DNA of 32,450 nt from Clostridia bacterium (GCA_017620655.1 JAGAUT010000083.1:1-32450); one strand, 5' to 3'. Shown: positions 1 through 7,163, counted from the stretch's first letter. Notes: generated by a model from the letters alone, not told the origin. Made by a program: numbers and translations.

Positions 1-99
1 TGTAATTTCCGAGTTGTTATAAAACCTTCCAGTGTATAGGTGGTAACTGGCGGTAAGCATATACCGACACAGCCGAGCTGAAATAACGCAGGATATGTC
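1..99. other. Unassigned left edge, possible 3' end of an upstream gene
   Basis: All forward frames close quickly here. One frame gives a short tail ending VISELL before a stop at 20-22, and another stops at 37-39. This may be the last few codons of a gene lying outside the window, followed by untranslated sequence running into the hairpin at 100-125. I do not recognise the sequence and cannot say which frame, if any, is coding. Confidence 0.2.
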
Positions 100-125
100 A
101 AGAAGGTGGGAAGCCTTCTTTTTTG
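100..125 (+). terminator. Rho-independent terminator
   Basis: AAGAAGG (100-106) pairs with CCTTCTT (114-120) across a 7-nt loop and is followed by a T-rich run. It would end transcription entering from the left edge and so isolates the gene at 236. Confidence 0.7.
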
Positions 126-151
126 TTTGAAAGTTGTGCAAATCTGAGAAA

Positions 152-180
152 TTAAGCAAAACGCATTGTTTTTCGCTTAA
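152..180. promoter_or_regulatory. Palindromic operator candidate over the -35 region
   Basis: TTAAGCAAAA (152-161) is mirrored by TTTTCGCTTAA (170-180), giving nine matches in ten arm positions around a centre at 166. The dyad covers the -35 hexamer of the promoter of the next gene. A dimeric repressor bound here would block RNA polymerase. No regulator gene is visible nearby, so the binding protein is unknown. An RNA hairpin role is unlikely because the dyad lies upstream of the expected transcription start. Confidence 0.45.
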
Positions 181-194
181 GAATATGATATAAT
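166..194 (+). promoter_or_regulatory. Sigma-A-type promoter for the 236-841 gene
   Basis: TTGTTT (166-171) and a perfect TATAAT (189-194) are separated by 17 bases. The transcript would start near 201, leaving a leader of about 35 bases with GGAAGGG ahead of the ATG at 236. Confidence 0.6.
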
Positions 195-235
195 TTATGG
201 TAATGGATTACGATGTTACGGAAGGGTGAATTGCT

Positions 236-841
236 ATGCCAGTTGTACCTGTAAATTTGGTGCTTGATGAAAAGACCTATGCAGGAGTGCTATCAGGAGC
301 ACTTGAACTTGGTGGATTAGTTAAAGATAAAGAATTAAAAAGAGTGAGAAAGCATCTTCCTACAGTAGCGAAAGAAACAAAATCTGGCGTTGCAAAAGCT
401 GTCGCAGTTATAAAAGACCACAAGGGTGCAGCTATTGGGGTTGGAATTGGTGCAGCAGTTGTTGCAGCCGGAGTTGGTGCTATTACATATTTTACACAAA
501 AGGATAAAAGAAAGGCTGAAAAACAATTCAGTAAATCTTTACATATATATTTGCAATCAGCTCAAAAAGGTGAAATATCACTTGAGATAGTTGAAGCCTT
601 AATTGCAGACTTGGAAGTGGTATCTAAATTCTACGAAAACAAGGAATTACCATTAAAGTTGACTGCAAAAGATTTGACCACCTTGTTTTATAGTATTTAT
701 GATTTTACAAAACGTCTCGCTGAAGCAAATAATATTTCAGTATCAGAATTGAAAGCTCCTCATAAATTCAAAAAGAATACAGTTGTTGACTTGCAAAACT
801 ATTTGAGGATACAAAAAGAAATACTTGAAAAAGCCGCTTGA
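236..841 (+). CDS. Unrecognised single-TM protein, 201 aa
   Basis: I do not recognise this protein. It begins with a hydrophilic, Lys-rich stretch of about 60 residues. A Gly/Ala-rich hydrophobic segment follows at about residues 64-86, with many small residues spaced like a helix-packing motif. After that come a basic stop-transfer stretch (KDKRKAEK) and about 110 residues that look mainly helical. There is no signal peptide, so a single membrane-spanning segment with cytoplasmic flanks or an oligomerising membrane helix is possible. The start is supported by GGAAGG eight to nine bases upstream. It is a single-gene unit with its own promoter, a palindrome over the -35 and a terminator upstream. 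It sits in a repeat-rich patch unlike the housekeeping DNA to the right, which suggests accessory DNA. No function can be assigned. Confidence 0.75.
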   Translation: MPVVPVNLVLDEKTYAGVLSGALELGGLVKDKELKRVRKHLPTVAKETKSGVAKAVAVIKDHKGAAIGVGIGAAVVAAGVGAITYFTQKDKRKAEKQFSKSLHIYLQSAQKGEISLEIVEALIADLEVVSKFYENKELPLKLTAKDLTTLFYSIYDFTKRLAEANNISVSELKAPHKFKKNTVVDLQNYLRIQKEILEKAA

Positions 842-857
842 ATGTCTGATGAACCCA

Positions 858-914
858 TTGATAGAATTTGAACCCCATAAAAACGAAATGAACCCCATAT
901 AGAAATTCTATCAA
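858..914. repeat. Perfect 12-bp inverted repeat with internal direct repeats
   Basis: TTGATAGAATTT (858-869) is exactly complementary to AAATTCTATCAA (903-914). The 33-base interval contains GAACCCCATA twice (870-879 and 890-899), and a variant GAACCCATTGATAG precedes it at 851. No T-tract follows, so it is a poor terminator. It starts 17 bases after the stop of the 236-841 gene. It could be the end of a small element, a binding site with iterated half-sites, or an mRNA-stabilising hairpin. Confidence 0.6.
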
Positions 915-934
915 AATATGCGTTATCTCACAGT

Positions 935-964
935 AAAAGGAACATCTTCGGATGTTCCTTTTTT
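935..964 (+). terminator. UUCG-capped bidirectional terminator hairpin (unit A)
   Basis: AAAAGGAACATC (935-946) pairs perfectly with GATGTTCCTTTT (951-962) across the stable TTCG tetraloop, followed by more T. The A-run on the left arm makes it usable on both strands. It is the first hairpin downstream of the 236-841 gene with a T-tract and probably ends that transcript. Confidence 0.7.
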
Positions 965-998
965 GCTTATATTGGTAGGGACTCGAACCCCGAGGGGG

Positions 999-1047
999 CT
1001 TTTTGCGTAAAGAAAACAACCCTCGTGTGGTTGTTTTTAGCAAAAAG
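999..1047. terminator. Nested hairpin between repeat units
   Basis: AAAACAACC (1013-1021) pairs with GGTTGTTTT (1029-1037) across a 7-nt loop, with T residues continuing to 1038. An outer stem CTTTTTG (999-1005)/CAAAAAG (1041-1047) encloses it. It has terminator form on both strands, but no gene clearly depends on it. A second small dyad GCTCG/CGAGC follows at 1057-1070. Confidence 0.45.
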
Positions 1048-1112
1048 GTGCGAGAAGCTCGACTTCGAGCAGTTAATATGCGAAGCAGATGCGTCCCTTA
1101 CGGCGCGCCAGT

Positions 1113-1142
1113 AAAAGGAACATCTTCGGAGTTCCTTTTTTT
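1113..1142. terminator. Decayed hairpin of unit B
   Basis: AAAAGGAAC (1113-1121) pairs with GTTCCTTTT (1131-1139). Relative to unit A one T is missing from the right arm, which leaves a bulged A and only a two-pair TC/GA extension under the TTCG loop. Confidence 0.5.
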
Positions 1143-1264
1143 GCTTATATCAGTTGGGACTCGAACTCTGTGATGCACGAAGCGTAAAATAACTGCCGGA
1201 GTTAATAGTGAGAATCAAAAAGTGATTTGTTGCGGTTTGATACTATTGCATTTTTGAATAAGTT

Positions 1265-1294
1265 AAAAGGAACATCCGAGGATGTTCCTTATTT
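1265..1294 (-). terminator. Terminator downstream of the AraC gene (unit C hairpin)
   Basis: AAGGAACATC (1267-1276) pairs with GATGTTCCTT (1281-1290) across CGAG. Read on the minus strand, the hairpin is followed by TTTTAACT, so it would terminate the regulator gene that ends at 1329. Confidence 0.6.
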
Positions 1295-1328
1295 GTATTG
1301 TCAGATTAAAGTATTAATTCATTCGGCA

Positions 1329-2162
1329 TTATTTGTCGTAGGTTGCTTTTCTGTATTTAAGGGGAGACATGCCTATTTCTTTTTTAAATACTCTTATAAA
1401 ATAGTTAGTATCTGCATATCCGACTGCTTCTGCAATTTGAGACACACTGTCAGATGTCCTGAGTAAAAGCTGTATTGCTTCTTCAACTTTAATTTTTCTG
1501 ATATAATCAGTCGGACTGTTATTTGTACTCTTATAGATAGCTTTGTATAACATATTTGAAGATACGCCGATGTTTTTGCAAATATCTCTTGGCATAATCG
1601 GTGATCTGACATTCTCAATAATATATTTTTTTGCTCTGTAAAACACTGTGTCGTCTGTTTTTTGTATTACATACGAAAGGTTCATATATTCGATGAGAAT
1701 TTTTAATGTGTTCATGCAGTATTCAACTTTATCGTGTGAGCATGCAGTTATCTCTTTGAGACATTTTCTTAATTTGTCCTTAAATTTATCATCACCCGTA
1801 ACTGTATCAATGCACTTATTAATAAGATCGGAGTTTTCGTTCTCTGCAATCTGACCAAGCATAAGATAACCGACAATTTCATCCTCTTGCAAAATAGGAA
1901 GGATTGCCTCGGTAAGTCCCATGTGACAGCAATATGTATATGGCTTTTTTGTTCTGTTTACTTCGTCAAGACCGATCTTATCGCATTTTTGGCATTTTAT
2001 GTATAGATCCCAATTTGTCCTTACGGTTTTGCAAAAGGAAGAGTGGGGTGTGGGATATGAAAAAATGTTTCTTTTGTTCTCATCCCACAAACTGAATTCC
2101 ATTCCTGCCAGCTTAAAGAAATCAAGACATATGTTTTTGAGTTCTTCAATGTTGATGTCCAT
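1329..2162 (-). CDS. AraC-family regulator with PocR sensor domain
   Basis: This is a 277-residue transcriptional regulator. Roughly residues 5-160 match the PocR ligand-sensing fold: FCKTVR, then KCQKCDKIG, then YCCHMGLTEAILPI and VGYLMLGQ, which follow the family's Cys and CHxGL pattern. About residues 180-275 are the AraC double helix-turn-helix, with VSQIAEAVGYADTNYFIRVF and a terminal GMSPLKYR as in the family signature. The start is supported by AAAGGGGG six bases upstream, an unusual G-rich variant of the ribosome binding site. It is divergent from the two enzyme genes at 2353 and 4423 across a 190-bp gap and is very likely their activator, sensing a small-molecule inducer. The ligand is unknown; PocR domains are known to bind small organic molecules such as diols. 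Confidence 0.88.
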   Translation of the reverse strand: MDINIEELKNICLDFFKLAGMEFSLWDENKRNIFSYPTPHSSFCKTVRTNWDLYIKCQKCDKIGLDEVNRTKKPYTYCCHMGLTEAILPILQEDEIVGYLMLGQIAENENSDLINKCIDTVTGDDKFKDKLRKCLKEITACSHDKVEYCMNTLKILIEYMNLSYVIQKTDDTVFYRAKKYIIENVRSPIMPRDICKNIGVSSNMLYKAIYKSTNNSPTDYIRKIKVEEAIQLLLRTSDSVSQIAEAVGYADTNYFIRVFKKEIGMSPLKYRKATYDK

Positions 2163-2185
2163 GAAATTCCCCCTTTACATTTTTA

Positions 2186-2213
2186 ATGATATCATAAAAT
2201 TTTAAATATTCAA
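2186..2213 (-). promoter_or_regulatory. Possible promoter of the AraC gene
   Basis: On the minus strand TTGAAT (213-208 of the 2000s) and TATCAT (2191-2186) are 16 bases apart, and the start codon lies 24 bases beyond the -10. The match is weak and the surrounding DNA is AT-rich. Confidence 0.3.
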
Positions 2214-2286
2214 TATATTTAACAAAAAAACAAAAAGAAATTTGTAATTCGGAGTGAATTGTGCTATTTTTGGGTTTAACTGTCAC

Positions 2287-2315
2287 TTTTTATAACCATG
2301 ATGTTGTTATATAAT
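2287..2315 (+). promoter_or_regulatory. Activator-dependent promoter and dyad for the sugar operon
   Basis: A perfect TATAAT (2310-2315) has only a poor -35 (TTTTTA at 2287-2292), as expected for an AraC-activated promoter. A dyad TATAAC (2291-2296)/GTTATA (2306-2311) with a 9-base gap lies between the two elements and overlaps the -10. It could be an operator half-site pair. The assignment to the divergent regulator is an inference from position. Confidence 0.4.
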
Positions 2316-2352
2316 TAATTTGTAATTGTAAATCGTTTAAAGGAGTGATTAT

Positions 2353-4410
2353 GTGAACAGCAAAAAATGGTATGAAGGTAATTTCCGTCGGCATCTTTGC
2401 GATATGCACATTGCCGACTGGGATGAAAGCTTCCTCTCCAAGTTTTCAGCCGAAAACTATTATGAAAACCTAAAGCGTGCAAAGGTTACCTGTGCCATGA
2501 TTTACTATCAGTCACATGCAGGTCTTTGCCACTATCCTACAAAGGTCGGTAAAATGCATAATGCCTTTATCGGCAGAGAAGACGAAATGAAAAAGCTTAC
2601 CGACATGTGCCATGAGGGCGGCATCAAGGTTGTGGGCTATTACAGCTTAAACTACAACACATGGGCACATGACGAGCATCCCGAATGGAGAATGATAGAG
2701 CATGACGGTCGTTCAAAGCGTGATAAGCCTTCTTCGGGCGGTGCTGTAAGCTTTGAAAATGCAGGCGGCAGAAGATACGGTCTTTGCTGTCCCAACAATG
2801 ACGGCTACCTTAATTTCGTTTACGCACAGATAGACGAAATGCTCGACTTCTTTGCCCCCGACGCCCTGTTCTTTGATATGCTCTTCTGGCCTCACCACTG
2901 CTACTGTGAGCACTGTGAAAAACGTTGGAAAGAAGATACGGGCATCGATGGTTTACCCCGTTCATTTAACGAAAACGATCCGCTTTGGCGACGTCACCTT
3001 GAACGCAGAAACTTCTGGATTGGCGAGTATGCCGAAAAGGTTACGGCATATGTACATAAAAAAGCACCGCATATTACTGTTGAACACAACGTATCGGCGG
3101 CGGCAAAGGGCGGTTATTTCGGCACTTGCAACAAGGTAAACAATGCCTGCGAATTTGCAGGCGGCGACCTTTCAGGCGGTCTATTGGAAGAATCCGTAAC
3201 CTGTAAGCTCTATTCCGGTATTACCAAAAACCAGCCATTTGAATATATGTTCCCAAAGTGCGAGCCAAGTCTTTACAAGCATACACTCACAAAGACTGAT
3301 GACCATATAGAAGCAGCAGTGTTCCTGACTGCCGCACATCACGGTGCAACGCTTGTAATTGATGCCATTGACCCTGTGGGTACACTCAATCAGAAAACAT
3401 TTGAGGCAATCGGCAGAGCCTTTGAAAAGCAGATTCCCTATGAAAAGTATTTTGTCGGTGAAACCGTCGCTGACATTGCCGTAGCCTACGGTCTTGAAAG
3501 CAAGAGCATGGGTCTTCACGGTAACGCCTTTACCAACCACCATGCGGCTGTCGGCTTCATCAAGAACATGATTGAGGGCGGTATCGGTGTTGACGTTGTA
3601 AGCAAGAAAAAGGATATGTCAAAGTACAAGATGGCATTTGCTTCATGTCTCTGGGATCAGGACTGTGAGCTTATCGACACGATGCTTGACTTTGCTAAAG
3701 ACGGCGGTGTGCTTTACATGGCTGGTGCTGAGAACTTTGAGCTTGTTGAAAAGGTGACTGGTGGTAAGATTATCGGTATGTCAAAGAGCAACGCAAATTA
3801 CCTTGAACCAAAACCCGAATACGTTGACCTATTTGAAGGCTTTGACCACGACTATCCACTTCAGCTCAACGGATATGTTCCTCTTATTGACATCAAGGAA
3901 GATGAAAACACAAAGATAATAGCAATGCTTACAGAGCCGTATACAAGGCTTGACGAAACAAAGTTTGCTTCTATCCACTCAAATCCCCCAGGTATTCACA
4001 CACAGTACCCCACGGTTATTGAAAAGAAGTACGGCAAGGGCAAGATTGTATATTTCAGTTGCCCTATAGAGGTTGAAGAATACATAATATATCAGAGAAT
4101 TGTCAGAAATCTCATTGACAAGTATGTGGGACTTGATAATTTGTCTGTTAAGACAACAGCTCCTACAGACGTTGAAACCGTAACCTTCAAGGACGGCGAC
4201 AACTACTATGTCAACAACGCACTTCTTCTTGACCCCAAGAACAAGCCTTTTATGCCATCATTTGAGGTTAAAGTAAAGACGGGCAAAGCACCAAAGAATG
4301 TCAAACTGTTGCCCGATGAAACGGCTGTAGACTTCAGCTTTGACGGTGGCTTTGTAACATTCAAAACACGTGAAACAAGAATATTTGATATGTATAAAAT
4401 AGAACTTTAA
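2353..4410 (+). CDS. GHL6-like hypothetical glycoside hydrolase with trimerisation-type domain
   Basis: This is a 685-residue cytoplasmic protein with no signal peptide. The first half (about 15-330) resembles the hypothetical glycosyl hydrolase 6 / fucosidase-like TIM-barrel group: YPTKVGKMH, then CHEGGIKVVGYYSLNYN, then EHPEWR, and a barrel strand ending LFFDMLFW whose Asp175 is a candidate catalytic residue. Residues about 370-590 resemble the beta-galactosidase trimerisation (class I glutaminase-like) domain, and a small beta domain ends the protein. The start is GTG at 2353 with AAGGAG eight bases upstream; the ATG two bases earlier is out of frame and stops at once. It is followed after 12 bases by the isomerase-like gene, so both are co-transcribed. 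It probably acts on an imported glycoside or oligosaccharide. The substrate and mechanism cannot be read from the sequence. Confidence 0.72.
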   Translation: MNSKKWYEGNFRRHLCDMHIADWDESFLSKFSAENYYENLKRAKVTCAMIYYQSHAGLCHYPTKVGKMHNAFIGREDEMKKLTDMCHEGGIKVVGYYSLNYNTWAHDEHPEWRMIEHDGRSKRDKPSSGGAVSFENAGGRRYGLCCPNNDGYLNFVYAQIDEMLDFFAPDALFFDMLFWPHHCYCEHCEKRWKEDTGIDGLPRSFNENDPLWRRHLERRNFWIGEYAEKVTAYVHKKAPHITVEHNVSAAAKGGYFGTCNKVNNACEFAGGDLSGGLLEESVTCKLYSGITKNQPFEYMFPKCEPSLYKHTLTKTDDHIEAAVFLTAAHHGATLVIDAIDPVGTLNQKTFEAIGRAFEKQIPYEKYFVGETVADIAVAYGLESKSMGLHGNAFTNHHAAVGFIKNMIEGGIGVDVVSKKKDMSKYKMAFASCLWDQDCELIDTMLDFAKDGGVLYMAGAENFELVEKVTGGKIIGMSKSNANYLEPKPEYVDLFEGFDHDYPLQLNGYVPLIDIKEDENTKIIAMLTEPYTRLDETKFASIHSNPPGIHTQYPTVIEKKYGKGKIVYFSCPIEVEEYIIYQRIVRNLIDKYVGLDNLSVKTTAPTDVETVTFKDGDNYYVNNALLLDPKNKPFMPSFEVKVKTGKAPKNVKLLPDETAVDFSFDGGFVTFKTRETRIFDMYKIEL

Positions 4411-4422
4411 GGAGGAGAAATT

Positions 4423-5613
4423 ATGACATTATCCGAAAGATTATTGCTTGAAGGCGAAGGTATTTTAAGACTTAAACCCACATGGGTTTACCGTTCATTC
4501 TGCCGACCCGGCAAAAGAATCAAGCTTCATCCCGATGACTACTACTGCAAGGGCACAGAAAAGGGCGGTATAGACGAAAGATGGTTTGCATCGACCACAT
4601 GGGCAGAAAACGGTCCTGACACACCCGAAGATGAGGGTCTATCCTATGTAGTAAGCGAAGACGGAAGTGAACAGATTTTGCTTCGTGATGTTGTTGATGA
4701 ACTTAAGGGCAAGATTATAGGTGAAGCTCTCTGGAACAAGTACGGCAAGTGGCCTATGTTCTCAAAGTTCTTTGACAATCAGGGACCTCTTCCTCATCAC
4801 ATTCATCACAGAGATGAGCATGCTAAAAGGGTAGGAGCTGCCGGCAAACCCGAAATGTACTTCTTCCCGTCACAGCTCAACAACCACGGCGGTGAATTTC
4901 CTTTCACATTCTTCGGTCTCAATCCCGAGTCTACAAAGGAAGAAATCAAAGAATGCCTCATGAACTTTGAAAAGGGCGACAACCAGCTTCTTGACCATGC
5001 ACAGGCTTACAAGATTACCCTTGATACAGGTTGGGACGTACCTCCCGGGGTTCTCCATGCACCTGCAAGCCTTTGTACATACGAGCCTCAGTTTGCATCC
5101 GACGTTTATGCTATGTATCAGTCGGTACTCTACGGCGGTCACGTTGTAGGAAAAGAGCTTCTCTGGAAGAACTGCCCCGAAGAAGAACTCGGAAACTTCG
5201 ACTATCTCATGGACGTAATTGACTGGGAAGCAAATGTAGACCCCAACTTCCACAAGAACAGATTTATGAAGCCTGTTGTGGCAAGAGGCGACGAAAGATA
5301 CTGTGAAGAATGGATTTGCTACAGATGTCCTGTTGTATCGGCGAAGAGATTAACCGTTAACCCGGGTGAAACCGTAGTTATTACTGATGCTGCAGCATAC
5401 GGCATGATTCTCATTCAGGGCTACGGCAAGATGGGCAAGTGGGATATTTCCACACCTACCCTTATCCGTTACGGCGAGCTTACAAACGACGAGTTCTTTG
5501 TAACCGAGGATGCAGCAAAGAAGGGTGTTACAATTACGAACACATCAAAGACAGAGCCGCTTGTTATGCTTAAGCACTTCTCTGAAAATCCTGATTTACC
5601 CGCAGGACTTTAA
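4423..5613 (+). CDS. Bicupin protein, phosphomannose-isomerase-like
   Basis: This is a 396-residue soluble protein. The central region carries the metal-site pattern of type I mannose-6-phosphate isomerases. It has PLPHHIHHRDEHA with His125, His126 and His128, then FFGLNPESTKEEI, then GVLHAPA with His212 and TYEPQFASD with Glu221, where the family has HAxG and an acidic ligand. A second cupin-like barrel follows at about 290-390 (VNPGETVVITDAAAYGMILIQG). A likely role is a Zn- or Mn-dependent aldose-ketose isomerase or epimerase acting on the sugar released by the upstream enzyme. An excellent AAGGAGGAG ribosome binding site lies in the 12-base gap after the upstream gene. A true mannose-6-phosphate isomerase is possible, but the operon context favours a specialised substrate. 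Confidence is high for the fold and moderate for isomerase activity. Confidence 0.7.
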   Translation: MTLSERLLLEGEGILRLKPTWVYRSFCRPGKRIKLHPDDYYCKGTEKGGIDERWFASTTWAENGPDTPEDEGLSYVVSEDGSEQILLRDVVDELKGKIIGEALWNKYGKWPMFSKFFDNQGPLPHHIHHRDEHAKRVGAAGKPEMYFFPSQLNNHGGEFPFTFFGLNPESTKEEIKECLMNFEKGDNQLLDHAQAYKITLDTGWDVPPGVLHAPASLCTYEPQFASDVYAMYQSVLYGGHVVGKELLWKNCPEEELGNFDYLMDVIDWEANVDPNFHKNRFMKPVVARGDERYCEEWICYRCPVVSAKRLTVNPGETVVITDAAAYGMILIQGYGKMGKWDISTPTLIRYGELTNDEFFVTEDAAKKGVTITNTSKTEPLVMLKHFSENPDLPAGL

Positions 5614-5623
5614 ATATCTTAAC

Positions 5624-5649
5624 GCCGATGCTGATTGCATCGGCTTTTT
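5624..5649 (+). terminator. Terminator of the sugar operon
   Basis: GCCGATGC (5624-5631) and GCATCGGC (5637-5644) form a perfect 8-bp stem with a 5-nt loop, followed by TTTTT. It lies 10 bases after the isomerase-like gene. Confidence 0.88.
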
Positions 5650-5675
5650 AAGTTGCGACAAAATTCGAAAAGCTA

Positions 5676-5704
5676 TTGCAAATTTATTTAAAGTATGGTA
5701 AAAT
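5676..5704 (+). promoter_or_regulatory. Sigma-A promoter of the NSS transporter
   Basis: TTGCAA (5676-5681) and TAAAAT (5699-5704) are separated by 17 bases, with AAGGAG at 5722-5727 ahead of the ATG at 5736. Together with the upstream terminator this makes the transporter an independent unit. Confidence 0.6.
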
Positions 5705-5735
5705 GTAGCAAATATGTGTTTAAGGAGTTTTAATT

Positions 5736-7163
5736 ATGACTAATGAAACAAAGCGCTCAAGCTTTACCGGAAAAATCGGTTTTGTTCTTGCAGCAGCAGG
5801 TTCTGCGGTTGGACTTGGAAACATCTGGAGATTTCCTTATCTTGCTGCAAAATATGGTGGAGGAATTTTCCTTTTGACTTATCTGGTTCTTGCAGTAACA
5901 TTCGGTTTTGCGCTTATGACTGCCGAGATTGCAATAGGCAGAAAGACGGGACTCAGTGCAGTAGGTGCCTTTCAGAAGCTCAGTAAAAAGTTTACTTTTG
6001 TTGGGTATCTCGGTGCGCTTGTTCCTGCTCTCATTCTTCCATATTACTCAGTAATCGGCGGCTGGGTAACAAAGTATTTGGTTGATTTTGCTACCGGTTC
6101 CGCCAAAACAACTGCTGACGGCGGTGCATATTTCAGCGCTTTTATAGGCTCTGACTGGCAGGCTGCTGTATGGTTTCTTATCTTCCTTGGAGTAACCGCT
6201 TTAATTGTACTTTTCGGTGTTGAAAAGGGTGTTGAGAAGGTAAGTAAGATAATGATGCCCGTACTTGTTGTACTTGCGTTGGCTGTTGCAATTTACACAT
6301 GTACACTTCCCGGTGCGGTAGAAGGTATCAAGTATTATTTTATTCCGAACTTTAATGCATTTTCTTTTAATACCGTTCTTGCGGCTATGGGTCAGTTATT
6401 CTACTCTATGTCACTTGCAATGGGTATTATGATTACATATGGCTCATATATGAAGAAGGAAGTATCAATCGAGTCTTCTGTTACTCAGATTGAAATTTTT
6501 GATACAGGCATTGCATTCTTGGCAGGTCTTATGGTTATTCCTGCTGTGTTCTCCTTCACAGGTGCAGCGCCCCAGAGTGCAGGCCCAGGTCTTATGTTTA
6601 TTTCTCTTCCGCAGGTATTTGCCAATATGGGAATTATCGGCTCTGTAGTCGGCACGATTTTCTTCCTTCTTGTACTTTTCGCTGCACTTACATCTTCGAT
6701 TTCTCTTATGGAAACGGTTGTGTCAATTGTTGGTGATAAGTTTAAACTTGGCAGAAAGCTTTCTTGTCTCATTGTATTTGTTGTTTCGGTTCTTCTCGGA
6801 CTCGTTTCCTGCTTCGGCTACGGAATGTGGGCTGAAATCAAGGTAATAGGCATGCAGTTCCTCGATTTCTTTGATTTTCTCACAAACAGCGTAATTATGC
6901 CTGTAATTGCTCTCTTTACCTGTATAGTTGTCGGTTTTGTTATTAAGCCTAAGGCTGTTGAAGATGAAGTTGAGGAATGTGGTGCAAAGTTTAAGAGAAA
7001 AGCTCTTTTCAGGGTTGTAATTAAATATGTTGCTCCTATTTGTATAGTGCTGATTCTTCTTTCATCCGTTGTCGGTGTATATTCTGAACCCATCACAAAT
7101 GCTCTTGCTAATTTAATCGGTCATGATGCAGCTGCCGGTGTAATGAAGTACTTTGTTGTATAA
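5736..7163 (+). CDS. Neurotransmitter:sodium symporter (SNF) family transporter
   Basis: This is a 475-residue integral membrane protein with about 11 hydrophobic spans. It shows the LeuT-fold hallmark GSAVGLGNIWRFPYL at residues 22-36 in the first, unwound helix; LeuT uses this segment for substrate and Na1 binding. It also shows LFAALTSSISLMETVVS in TM8, whose TSS corresponds to the Na2 site. Many bacterial members have 11 helices rather than 12. It should import an amino acid, indole-like compound or similar organic solute with Na+. The rnf operon in this window is a plausible source of the ion gradient if this Rnf pumps Na+ (inference). The substrate cannot be predicted. It is monocistronic, with its own promoter and a hairpin downstream. 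Confidence 0.92.
   Translation: MTNETKRSSFTGKIGFVLAAAGSAVGLGNIWRFPYLAAKYGGGIFLLTYLVLAVTFGFALMTAEIAIGRKTGLSAVGAFQKLSKKFTFVGYLGALVPALILPYYSVIGGWVTKYLVDFATGSAKTTADGGAYFSAFIGSDWQAAVWFLIFLGVTALIVLFGVEKGVEKVSKIMMPVLVVLALAVAIYTCTLPGAVEGIKYYFIPNFNAFSFNTVLAAMGQLFYSMSLAMGIMITYGSYMKKEVSIESSVTQIEIFDTGIAFLAGLMVIPAVFSFTGAAPQSAGPGLMFISLPQVFANMGIIGSVVGTIFFLLVLFAALTSSISLMETVVSIVGDKFKLGRKLSCLIVFVVSVLLGLVSCFGYGMWAEIKVIGMQFLDFFDFLTNSVIMPVIALFTCIVVGFVIKPKAVEDEVEECGAKFKRKALFRVVIKYVAPICIVLILLSSVVGVYSEPITNALANLIGHDAAAGVMKYFVV

Larger units (their letters stand above)
931..1294. repeat. Three degenerate repeat units with GGAACATC hairpins
   Basis: This gene-free stretch (842-1328) is filled by related units. Units A (931-992) and B (1109-1170) share CAGTAAAAGGAACATCTTCG, then GTTCC and a T-run, then GCTTATAT, then GGGACTCGAAC, with few differences. 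Both then continue with GCGTAAA and later AGTTAATA. Unit C starts at 1261 with AAAAGGAACATC and keeps only the hairpin. The spacing between hairpin starts is about 178 and 154 bases. Open frames over this DNA (such as 768-1043 minus and 1227-1466 plus) follow the repeat and lack ribosome binding sites, so I treat them as non-coding. Confidence 0.65.

Noticed and set aside
960..1175. tRNA genes on the minus strand, suggested by GTTCGAGTCCC
   Set aside because: Only the T-loop and part of its 3' stem are present. The 5' T-stem does not pair well, and there is no acceptor stem, anticodon arm or CCA in either copy.
768..1466. Open frames 768-1043 (minus) and 1227-1466 (plus)
   Set aside because: They read through hairpins and repeat units, lack ribosome sites and have atypical composition; the second also overlaps the AraC gene.
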